From Diplosphaera chodatii (lineage: Eukaryota > Chlorophyta > Trebouxiophyceae > Prasiolales > Stichococcaceae): DNA of 64,000 nucleotides. Below the pieces are notes generated by a model that saw only the letters and a list, made by a program, of their open reading frames with translations, was not told where the DNA came from and searched no databases. The DNA is taken from positions 558,001 through 622,000 of the forward strand of contig JAALGY010000059.1 of the NCBI GenBank assembly GCA_032358165.1, given 5' to 3'. The translations under genes were made by a program, and so were the position numbers. Below, one piece after another: positions 47,240 through 57,987 of the stretch (position 1 is the stretch's first letter; every line of letters begins with the position of its first letter).

Positions 47240-50200
47240 TCAGTAGACGGCAGAAGAGAAGGTGTCAGCAGCAGCAGCTGCTGATTCCTTTCTGGTCTGC
47301 CGGTAGTTGCGCAGCATGCGGCGGTTGCCGATGGAGCCATCCTCGGTGATCTTGCCGCCATCCTCGGTGATCTTGCCGCCGGTGCCAATGGGGGCGTCCG
47401 TTGCTGCAGAGTCGGCGGTGGCAGGAGGACTGGAGGTTGAGGATGCGGGACCACCATCTGCAGCATCCAGTGCAGCGCCCAAAGGCCCTGGCACGAACCA
47501 GACACTGTCGCTGCCCGGCAGCAGCACCTTGCCGCCCGGAGGCAGGGGTGGTGGCTGCGCCTACAATCATGACACAGCTACAGATCAGTGCGAATGTGTG
47601 CTCACAAGCAGGCCAGTGTATGTGTGCAGACAATGTTGCTTGCATATGTCACACATGGTGCAGGTCATCAGCTGCAACCGATCGACACCGGAGAAGCATT
47701 GCTGCTAGGCGGCATTGGCGGCGGCAAGGTGGGTGTGGTGTATTGGCGGGCAGCCTTTGCAGCCGATGCACTGGAGGACTCCGGGCCTGGCGCAGGCGAT
47801 GGCTTGGGGGCATTGTAGGGTGTTGAGGCTGGGGCGGCAGGGGCAGGGCCGGCACGCTCGGGTGCAGGTGCTGGAGCCGATGCTCCGCTGTCAGGGGCTG
47901 CGTTGTAGGGTCCGCTGACCGCTGATGAGCTCATAGAGCGATCTGGAAACTGAGACACTCCCTGCAAGACTCACATATAGACGAGTGGCGTCACATGTAC
48001 TGCTGTTTGGTAGGGCGGCAAGACACATTTGATGCCCTGTGTCAAAGCCGTTCTGCAGGCCAAGGTTGCACACCTGCCCGCCGCCCCAGCCCGGCAGGGT
48101 GTCATACACGGTGTCGCCAGCCACGCTGGTCAGGCGCAGGTGCACCGGCATCGTGTAAGGGCCGCCATTTGCATTCCTGCGCATCAGACAGCTGAAGGTG
48201 TCACTGCACCCTTTGCATGCACGCTCGTGTCCTCTTCACTCTCGTCAAAAGCGATCCGCTGCAGGACTGGCATTGTTGTTGATATCGACCCCCACCAGTG
48301 ATTGTCGGGGTCAGAGCGCCGCATGGGCCACCACTTAGATGGGTCACTCTGGTCCTGCATCTCCACATTTGCAACTGGCACCCTGCACACAAGCATATTC
48401 GATTGATGCAATGATCGTTGAGCACAGAATCACCACGCACGCCTCTCCATGGGAAACAGATGACTGCCAGGCCAAGTTGCAGAGCCGCGAGGCATTGGAT
48501 GAGCTGCTTGGGGGTGCAGCTCCCGCACCTGGTGTTGCTGACAGTGAAGCTGAACCTGCGCAAGGCGCAAAACACTGGTGAGGTTGTGCATGAAGACAGA
48601 ATTGATCGGGCAAAGTGCAGCAGCATTTAACAACAGGAGGCTGTCATGATGTGCAGCTGAAGGACAGCATGGTCGTCACCAGTATGGGTTCGGTTGAGCA
48701 AACATGTCAAAGCGGAAGGTGGAGTTGCCAATGCTGCACTCGGCAGGGTACCATTCAATGCCCCACCTGTGGTCAGCGACTGATTTCTTAGCAGGCTGAC
48801 TTGGCCATGCAGTCACATCTTGTGCTCAAGCGCCCATGAGCATGTGTGTGCTGCGTGCCAGCAACAAGCACTGCAAATTGCCAATGCAGGTAACAAGGCA
48901 CCACCTGCCATCACCGCTCGCACATAGGTCAATTGCCCCGTGTGCACATTCTGGGCACCTACATGATGCAGCAGTGTTGGTGGTGTCGGACAGCGTGGCA
49001 TACAGAAGGATCCTGCCAGGAGGCCCTGACGACGTGAATCAGGCGCTCACTTGTTGGTGACCAAGGCCATCTGCCAGGTTTGGTCGATCGGGGTGGTGCC
49101 AAGGCCTGAGCCGGTCCCCCTGCATGCAGCGGTGACATGTTTCAGATGGCATTTTGTGTACCACGTCGTTCCGCGATAGATGGCAGGTCAAATTGGTTGA
49201 CATGCGAAGGCGCTTTCATTTGGATGATCGTGCTCAGCCTAGCAGGGCAGCATGCAGAGACCCACCTGAACATGATGCACAGTCCGCAGCCCAGTCCTCC
49301 ATATGCATACTGAGCAGCATTCAGTGCAACACGCGTCTTGACGCCCGTGCTCCATTGTAGCCCTGATTGTTTGAACCGTGAGATCCGGTCGCGATGAATA
49401 CCATTCTTGACAGCAGAACCTCAGCATTATGTTGTAGCATGCAGTCGTCCAAGTATGCATGGATGACTCACCCTGACTGTTTGCACCCTGGCTGCCGAAG
49501 CCGCATGAGCCTGCAGGTCAAAACAGTACTTTCAAATTGCATGCTTCGCAAAACGTCCGAGTTGCTGGATCCCACATAATGCGACATGTGATGGATGCCT
49601 GACCTGCATCGTCACTGGATGTCTGGCAGTAGAAGGTCCCCTGCATGCAATGAATGGCGCGATCAGGACTCAGCATCTGCATGCATGGAGACGACGCCCA
49701 TCCCCCGGCCCCTGGATGATGTCCTATCATAAATAATTTCTTCACAAACCAAGTTCGCAGCTGGGACCACAACCTCTTGTCAGCTTTGGCGCAGCATGCA
49801 TGCGCCGCCATACGGCATGTACTGACCATGAGGTCACCCAACGCAACTACGAGCCCACTCTCACACTTAGATACATATTACATCACTTCATACTTCCTTT
49901 GTGTGATGTGTGACTGCCAGATCGTGCACGAGCATGCCATGCTGATGACAACGGTGGTGCAATCTCCGTGAGACGAAAGTAGTAAACGGGTTTGCAGCCC
50001 ATGCTGGTGACCATAGCTGAACCAAAACGATCTTGAAGAGATATAAGTATCTTCACTGGCCCGCGCGGCAGTTGCGAGACTTGACGGGCGACCTCAGTGC
50101 ATGTGCATCTCTCATCAGAGTAGCAGCAGCGTCTCACATCGCCGCTGAAAGTCGTTCGCGGTCCGTCGAGGGACGCAGCCCAGTCCGATTGCGCCGAAGC

Positions 50201-50287
50201 GACGGCTGCAGACGCCAAAGTCAGCGTCATACAGACAGCTGCTATGCTTGATGCCGCCTGCAGTCGCTGCCGCCCGCGCCACGGCAT
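47240..50287 (-). CDS. Expansin-like secreted protein with low-complexity tail
   Basis: Twelve exons in perfect phase give 445 aa: 50138-50287, 49604-49640, 49472-49510, 49266-49362, 49051-49119, 48905-48958, 48680-48766, 48529-48555, 48296-48382, 48074-48176, 47689-47961, 47240-47554. The signal peptide is residues 1-32 (AAVCMTLTLASAAVASA). The double-psi barrel shows GTFYCQTSSDDAGSCGFGSQ, VALNAAQYAYGGLGCGLCIM and CPECAHGAIDLCASGDGRWG followed by IEWYPAEC. The CBM63-type domain shows PNPYWFSFTVSNTR, VPVANVEMQDQS, WWPMRRSDPDNHW and MPVHLRLTSVAGDTVYDT. Expansins loosen cellulose or matrix glycans without hydrolysis. After the two-domain core, the protein has about 190 extra residues rich in Pro/Ala/Ser with a direct repeat (GGKITEDG twice). 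I could not verify the catalytic Asp position. Confidence 0.85.
47343..47384 (-). repeat. Direct repeat of about 21 bases inside the expansin tail
   Basis: Two adjacent copies of a unit reading ATCCTCGGTGATCTTGCCGC on the plus strand encode GGKITEDG twice in a row. The reading frame is kept. Confidence 0.8.
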
Positions 50288-51317
50288 GCTGTTCTGACTT
50301 GTTCAGCTGTATGTCAATACAAGCGAGCTGCAATGTTGACACCGATGCACAATGCACTTATATTGGACGTGTCAGGCTGGCAGACTCGCGGTGTCGTGCG
50401 GGTCGGATGTGAGTCAGATGGCCCAGCACAGTCTCGGAGTCCTGGGGGAAATGCTGCAACAGGATGCGGCGGAGACCGACCAAAAATCGGCGGACAAGTG
50501 CTGTACTTCGCAGAGGACTTGCTGACAACAACCAAATGCATGCCCGCCCGACCGAGTGCCCGCCCGACCGAGGACCTCCGGGTGCTCGGTGTGGGTCAAA
50601 GTCCCAGAACTGGAGCGTTCAGTCGGACTGTGAGCAGGGCTAGCGCCAGCTGACTCAACCCGCTGCGTGTGGTACTCGATTGGGTATTCTGAAGCTTACA
50701 ACCGGCAACATCTCCGAATATATAACATGCTATGTAGTAGGAGTGACGACCACCGAGTGCTCAACAGACATCCTAGGCGACCATCACCGGCGAGGAGCTG
50801 TGCTGTCGATGCCATTCCGCACTCTGTGTGCATTTGACCAATCAGCTCAGCTGCCGTATCTACGACCGAAGCTAGTGGCTGCCGCACGTTGCAGTGTGTG
50901 CTGCACGCATATGGCAGCATGAACCAACAAACCATGAAAGCGACAACTGAGATGCTATACAGATCATCAGTACACCGAGTATGCTGAGGTGCCGTCATAC
51001 GTTGCGCAAGAACATACCCTGCCGCGCCCCCAGTCAAGGGAGCAAGGACATGTGGCTTTAGGCATAGCACGCATGCCACAGACCCGCCGTCCAGCTGATG
51101 ATCATTGTCGGACATCCTGCGGCCATTCGACATCGCAGCAGGGCGCCTCCCCAGGCCTTCCACACCTCGCTGACGCGCCGCCTCACTGGACCACGCAGCA
51201 GCCACCACTCGCCTGTGTTTCATGTACAAAGTGTCACTACAGTCACATTGTCCCAGGGTTATCCTCGCAAAACAGTGATCAGAATCAGTGTGGAATCCTT
51301 TGAGCAGTGCATCCAGG
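50288..51317. other. Intergenic, expansin promoter and kinase 2 3' region
   Basis: About 1 kb with no family-supported exon. A minus-strand open frame of 232 codons (50696-51394) runs through the kinase 2 3' end in another frame; it shows no recognisable domain and I do not annotate it as a gene. Confidence 0.35.
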
Positions 51318-54300
51318 TCAAGACCCGAGCGGCAGCAAGTTGACTGAGGTGCAGGCGGGCGCCCACACCTTGGCATCCATGGAAGTGATGACACCGCTGT
51401 CGCCCAGCGCCCTGAGCCGGGATGCCACCTGCGGGTTCAGCACGTTCTCACTTGACAAGCATTGGAGTCAGCAGCCGTCTGCAGTCCCGAGCGGGCAGTC
51501 GAGTGCGCAGTTGCGTGGAACACTGAGCATCAGAGCACGCCCAGCGCTGCACTACCCCACTCCCGTGCATGCACTCATGTTTCCTGCTACTCACGGCATT
51601 GGGCCAACTGCGCTGCCCAGGCTAGGACAGTGTGTACCTCGGAGGCCTTTGGGCGTGCGACGGCCTCCTGGGCCATGCAGTCGCTGATCAGGCTGCTCAG
51701 CTCCGGGCCCCAGTGCTTTGGATGTGGCCGTCTGCAGGTGGCAACGAAGTTCAAGTGAGCAGAAAACGGAGCCGCCTTACTGACAGACAAGAGGCAATGC
51801 CAGCCTTGCCAGGGCTGCTCTGGCGCAGTGTGCAGCACCCTATGGCAGACACACAAATCACCTGTATCCACGGGCTACCTGCGTGGAGGCAGACATGCAA
51901 CCGTCAGCAAGCCTATGTACATTCGTGGAGTTGACACGGTACGGTCAGACCCTGGGTGCCGAGGCTGTGCAGGATGACACAGGCATAGTGCTGACCCTGG
52001 TCGCATAGATCTGAAACTCCTCCGGCGCTCCAGTATATGCAATATCGTGTGCTGCGATCGACTTCGCAAAGATCTCGTACAGGACAGTACCCAAGCTGAA
52101 GACATCTGTTGCATCAGCACATAGCATGTTCGTCAGCCAACACGTGAAAGTGATGCTTGTAGCTGTTGCTGCAGCTGCCATTAGCAGCAACTGGCATGTT
52201 CATGATGGATGCTGCGTGTGAAGAGTGGGGACATACCACACTTCTCGTCGTACTGCTTGCCCAGCACCACCTCTGGTGCCATGTTCAAGAAGCTGCCGGT
52301 CTGCCCTGCAGGAGCACACACCAGGCGCACTCGGGACGGCATGTCAAGGTCGTGCTGCTGCAGTTCAGGACAACGTGGCCAACACGACCCCGTTCCTGCA
52401 TGCCAAAGCAAGCACACCATGACCAGCTGCGCACCTGTGAGGTCGTACACGTTCTTCTTGCTGGAACCCCCCATGCTTTTGACCTTCCGCAGCAGCGCCG
52501 CGCGCTTGCCGGTGCGGGGTGCAGAGCCAGAGCCAGTCTGGTCCGGGCCCTCCGGCACATCCCTCGCCGCAGCAGCGCGGCTTTGCCTGCACATGAATGG
52601 AGCAGGGCTTGGTTGGTGCAAAGGCATCAGCACGGGCAAGCGAAGCGGTGATGGATAGACCCGCGCAAAGCCGCCGAGAGCTCAGCAGCTGCTTGATGCA
52701 AGGTCCGATGTGGGCATTCTCCTACAGTATCGGCTGCGGTCTTGCATTCCGGTTGTGTACAGCAAGGTTCTCCACACACGAGTTGTACAGGGGTTGCAGT
52801 GCGGGAAGGTATTATAGTGTCAAGACACCCACACAGAGCGTGACACGCTGCTGGTGTCGAGCGCCTCCACCGTGGCATGCAGCCCAAAGTCCGTCAGCTT
52901 GGCATCCCACTGCTTCTCAGTGCCTGCGGGCAAAGGACAAGGCATGGTGTAAGACGATGGATTGTGTAGCCATTCAAAATAGGGCAAGTGACAAGCTTTG
53001 TGCAGCCTGAACCGGGCTTGTAAAGCAGCGATTGTGTTGCGCAGGCAGTCGAGTATAGATGGGTTTGCGGCAACCGGCTCAAGGCATGCAGTCACAGCAC
53101 TGTCATGGTTGTGGGCTTGGGCTGGGCAGGACAGCATTTGGTGCTGATGGTGATGTTGGTATACGGTGACCGGCGGCCTACCTTGGAGCAGCACATTGTC
53201 CAGCTTCACATCGCGGTGGATGATCATGGGCCGCTGTTTGTGCAGGTACGCCAGGCCCTCGGCGATGCTGATGCTCCACCGCAGCCCATCCGCATACGTG
53301 TAGATCACCTGTGCCTCGTCAAACTCGGCCTCTCGGCGACGTTTCATTACTGATTGAAGACACCTACATCAAGTTGTGATCCCTGAGTCAGCGCTCGTGC
53401 ACAGCCCCACCCTCGAGAAGGAGACCATCTGATCCCGAATGATGTCCCGCAGGCAGCCGCCCTTGCACAACTCCGCCACCATGAACATCGACTCAGGGCT
53501 GACCTGCGCACGTTCAAAGAGACACCATGGTGTTGGGAAGCGAAGAACAGGTCTGCACCAGAGGCAGGAGATGAACAGGTGGAGATGCGAGTGGGGGACG
53601 TCAGCCGTGGGGTGCACCTCATGGCCGTCGCCCTCAAAGCCCAAGCCGATGACCTTGACGACGGACCTGTGCGTAGCAAGCAGTGCACAATCTCAAAGTG
53701 ACTACCACCTGTGCAAGGTCATAATATTGGCGCTGGTGAGCTCAGCTGCCCCAGCAAAAGCAGATGAGATGTGTAGTGCGCATTTACAAGCAGCGCACGG
53801 GTGCGAAAGTGTCGACAGCAGCACGCCCTCTTTCACAAAGTCCTCCAGATCCGTCTGATTGTGGAACAGCTCCGCCTTGAGCGTCTTGACTGCCACCTGT
53901 GTGAGGGCAGCGCGGCTCTCTTGAGGTGCAGCCACCATGAGCATGGTGAACATAGCATACCACGCTGGGCTGGCTGTGCGACCACAGACTGCAATCAGCG
54001 CAGCTGCTGGCATGCTTACCTCCTCCTGCCCGTCTAGGAGGCACATCTCCACCTTGGCAAACGCGCCAGCGCCCAGCGGCTTCACCTGCAGCGGTCGAAA
54101 ACTCGAGCCTGGCAACAGAATTAGGTCTGCACGAGGCCGCAACGCAGAGCACCTCGCCTGGCAGCCGACTCAGGACATGTTGGATCTGCTGGTGTGTCAC
54201 GCTGGGATGCGATAGGATGCAAGACAGAGCATGTTCTGCAGGCCTTCGCACTGGCTTGAGTCTCGAAGGGTCGATATATGCTGATCCGGCAGTCTCACGC

Positions 54301-54624
54301 AGCGCCATGAAGCGGTTGACCACATCAAGTGCGACCGACACCTTTCTGCAGGTCAAGCATCGGACACGGGTGCGGAGTCCCTTCATGGTGCTATGAGCTT
54401 GGTCGCGTTGCCAACAATGCAGCTTCACCACCAAGCTGCCAACCCGCAGCCCACCTCACAGCGGATGACCACTGCCGGAGCGAGGCGGACTTGGTGGACG
54501 GCACGCCGCCCGCAGACCCTCCAGAATCGACACGGTTGAGCTCCGTTGACGCGTCAGACATCTGCCCCGAGATGGCATGTGGCAGCAGCTCGTCTCGCTT
54601 TGCGGCAAATGGGGTTGCCGCCAT
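51318..54624 (-). CDS. TKL-like protein kinase 2, paralogue of kinase 1
   Basis: Thirteen exons give at least 455 aa: 54455-54624, 54252-54345, 54020-54085, 53799-53896, 53618-53666, 53411-53503, 53182-53308, 52833-52923, 52435-52586, 52237-52305, 51996-52105, about 51638-51775, 51318-51428. Landmarks: LGAGAFAKVEM, VAVKTLKAEL, DFVKEGVLLSTLSHP, IIHRDVKLDNVLL, AKLTDFGLHATVEALD, GSFLNMAPEVVLGKQYDEK, DVFSLGTVLYEIF and LISDCMAQEAVARP. All catalytic residues are kept. The DFG-to-APE distance is about 75 residues, basic and Ser-rich (RKVKSMGGSSKKNVYDLT), again far above normal. Introns match kinase 1 at most positions, but all donors are GT. The exon at about 51775 has a doubtful acceptor and adds about 10 residues. 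An acceptor lies just upstream of the first Met (54624), so 5' exons may be missing. Confidence 0.83.
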
Positions 54625-55833
54625 GGCCGCAGCCTGCAGATTGCACCAGCAATCACCCTCTGAGAACGCATATGATCCTGACGTTGAGAGCTACACCCCA
54701 CTGGCTGTGGTGCTTGATGCTGGCGCAGCAGCCTGCCTTGGCACAGCCTGAGTCCACTCTCATGCATGTGCCGCAGATAGAGCCCTCTGACCCCGCAGAC
54801 CCAGTCCAGGCGCGCCTTAAGGCGTGCGATGAACTCCAACACGCGCTTCGACCTGCTTCGGTTGCCTGCAACCCCGGTTCACGGCCGGCTGATGAGGCAC
54901 AGCATCCACCACCCCTTGTTGGTGACGCTCCTCAGCAGTACGCCGGACGCCAGCTGACAATTTACTGCATCCCTGCAACACAGACAACGCAGAAGGTTGT
55001 AAGCTACAATGGGCGCCAGAATCTGCAGATACATAGAAGCGAATGCACAGCTGGCCATTTCGATCCGTCCGTCAGGTTTGGATACCAAGCCCGTATGATG
55101 TGTCCAGCCCAGCATGAACTGCATCGCTTGCTTGCAATAGGACATCTGATAAGTATGCATGCGTCGCTCGCAGCAAAGCAGACTAAAGCTGGCATGCCTG
55201 GGCCGTGGGAGGTTGCACCTTGTGCAGTGAGGTTGCAACTTAACGCAGTTGCTGTTCCTTCAACAGTCTGGCACACACCGTTGTCTGTTTTGCCAAAGCA
55301 GCAAGCCAGACTGCAGCAATTGATGGGCCGTGCACCTTTGGGCGGTTCGAGGTACCTCACGCTCGCGTTCGTTTAGTCAAGAGGCGTCCATGACGCGGTC
55401 AAATGCCTCACGAGAGCAGCGCGCTGTCTTGACGGTCGCTTCGGAACAGTGTCAAGAGCATGAGACGGGCAGACGGCTGTCAGGTTGCGATCGTACCTGT
55501 AGATCAAGGTTGTCCGCTGCGTGACTCACATGCGTATCACATGGGCTTCAGGGTGTGGTGACGAGGTCGTATGAAGTCACAACCACCCTGCCACTCTGAC
55601 ATGTCTCAGTACAGCGTGCGAGAGGCGTGTTGGCGTGCAGCGAAGCCGGCAAGTGTCTGTCATGTTCATGTGTACCAAGTAGGTGCACGAGTATAGTCAC
55701 CTCCGAGTATGGCAGCGCACAAACCAACCTCTGACACGGCAGCGACCCCGCCCAGACGGTCGACCACATAGCACACCAGGTTTATGGGTGCCTTTGCGTA
55801 TTGTACAGTTTGTTCTACACCAGGGGACCGGCG
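54625..55833. other. Long intergenic region with an unexplained plus-strand ORF
   Basis: About 1.2 kb without family-supported exons. A plus-strand open frame of 276 codons (54546-55376) starts antisense to kinase 2 exon 1. It has no recognised domain and ordinary composition. It may be chance, or reflect unannotated 5' exons of kinase 2 on the other strand. Confidence 0.3.
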
Positions 55834-57625
55834 TCAGGAAAAGCCGCGCGGCTGCGGTGCTGCGTCACCCTTTGATGCAAGCGTCCGCCGCTCCTGACGT
55901 GCGAGCTTGCCGGCCTTTCTCCGCAGCGCAGCAAACCGTTCCTCGTCACGCTGCGCCTCTGCCTCTGCCTCCGTCAGCTGTTCCGGTGCCTGTTGGGGAC
56001 CGGCCGCAGGTCGCTGCTGCGGCGCCCCGCTCATGAAGTCCACCACCTGCACACTGGCGCGATGCATTCTTCAGAACCTGATCTGCAGGCGGAGCAACTT
56101 GCCACTGACCAGCAGTGCAGGACATCGGACCACTCGATGCTTGTGCACCTTCAGCCGTCCGCCAGATGACGCAAGGCGCTTGTCCAGTGCCGCACGCGCC
56201 CTGGCTGCCTGCTGCTGGTTCGCCGGCTGCTGCTCGCTGCTGGAGGCCCCTGAGGGCGTCGATGCGGCTGCTTTGCGGGACTTGATGTGCTCCAGCTTCG
56301 AGCGCACCCGCTCCACGTCAATGACAGAGGGTGGCGGCCCAGACGCACTGCACATGAGACAAAGCCCCGATCAGATTGCGAATGCAATCAACCTGCGTGA
56401 TGCATGGCTGAGGGTGCTGTGTCGGCAGTTGGGAGTAGGGTGCGCATGGCAAAGAGCTCATACCTGACGGCATCATTGCGAGCATACTCTTCCGCAACAC
56501 GGTCCAGCAGATTGCCCAGCGGAATGGTGAGCATGCGCTGCGTCACACTGGCGAAGATGGGCTGCGGCAGGCCTGCGTGCAGTCATGGAACCAATAGGAC
56601 TGCAGGCACAGGAAGCAAGCAAGCGGGGTGCATGGCAGCAGCTCACAGCAGGCGACCAGGCCGGGACACACCTGTCGTGTCCCAAAGCTCACAGATGCCC
56701 ACCCACTCCCTTTCGGACAGACCGGACAGGATGGCGATGCGCGGCATCGGCAGCAGTTCCGTGTATGCATGGACACGGAACTGCTTTGGCTCCGGGAGGT
56801 CAGCTCCCACCGGCCGCATGCCGCTGCCTTTGGGCCTCTGGCTGCCGACCGTGCTGGCTGCTGCTCTGCTGCTGCTGTCGCCGCTGACTGGGCTGCTTGT
56901 GTCAGGTGCTGGTGCAGGCCGGGCTTCGCCAGAGGCTGCGCTGCTGGGTGCTGCTGTGAGCGGGCTGGTCCCATCGAGAGAAGTGCCCGCATCTGCTGCC
57001 GGCGTGACCAGGTTCGCCAGGGGGTCGCGGTAGTCTGCGTATAGAGCCTCGCCCAAGCTGAGCGGCAGCAGCTCGTTGCTGCAGTGGGACACCGGGAACC
57101 CGGGCTCCACACTAGCAAACCAGGCGGCAACATCGGCGCCATCCTTTGCTGTGAAGCCCACCAGGAAAGCACCCTGCACCGATGTGGGTGGCGGAACCTT
57201 GAGCAAGTGAGCGTCATCAAGCACTATGACGCAGGAAGCTGCACAAATCGCCGACTGGAAACCGTGCAGGTTTCCGGGCAGCGCACCCTGGGACCAAACG
57301 CTACGCCGGACCCTGCAGCATCTCCGCCTGCTTGCGTTCGTATTGCTGTTTGGACTGACGGCTTGCGAGCTGCTTGCCGCCACAACAACCGGCGGTGCCT
57401 GGCCTGCAACATGATGCCTAATTGTTCAGAGCATGAGCGCTCGCCCCATGCAGCAATCGTTGAAGCATCCGTCACACGCACCTGGACTGCAATGGTGCTG
57501 GAGATCACAGCTGACCGCAAACTCCAGATCAGGCGCTGGTTGGAGGTCCGCCTGGGAGCTGAACTGATGCTCAGATCATGCACACACAAGCAAGGAAGAC
57601 ACCTGAGCACGAGACCAGACGCCAT
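55834..57625 (-). CDS. Organelle-targeted protein with a DUF3783-like module
   Basis: Five exons in phase: 57482-57625, 56672-57398, 56464-56572, 56149-56347, 55834-56046, giving 463 aa from ATG 57625 (an earlier in-frame ATG is at 57679). The N-terminus is Arg/Ser-rich and poor in acids (RRTSNQRLIWSLRSAVISS), suggesting a plastid or mitochondrial transit peptide. Two related halves follow: GAFLVGFTAKDGADVAAWFA...EPGFPVSHCSNELL, then MPRIAILSGLSEREWVGICE...GLPQPIFASVTQRMLTIPLG NLLDRVAEEYARN. The pattern 'ilsGl...e...i...w...glP.p.FAsVT...l..pL..Ll' recalls DUF3783-type domains. A Pro/Ser/Ala linker and a charged helical tail (LTEAEAEAQRDEERFAALRR) complete it. Function is unknown. It is divergent from the methyltransferase gene. 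Confidence 0.72.
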
Positions 57626-57987
57626 GCCATATGCCTCTGGCACGTTGAGCGTGAGCCAGAGATGTAGCCCAAAGCGCAAATGCAGATGTGTGACGGAGTG
57701 AGGTTACGCTTGCATGTTGTCTAGGAACGAACGAGGGCCGTTGAGGTGATCAAAGCAACAGAGCAATGAAGCAATCGCTGCACCGCATGTTTGCACTCGA
57801 CCCACAAACAGCATATCAGCATCAGCTTGTACGCACACCCGAGCTGGGAGCGATTTTATGCTTGGCATTCCTCTGCATTGTGTACATGCCCAGCACATGC
57901 AGAGTGCGGTAGCGACAATGTCAAGACCGCATGCAAGAAGGATCATGACCTGAAATGCTTGTGAACAGTAAGTCTACGCGGATAACA
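57626..57987. other. Divergent promoter region
   Basis: 362 bases between two start codons on opposite strands (57625 - and 57988 +). Likely shared promoter for two organelle-targeted proteins. No motif recognised. Confidence 0.4.
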
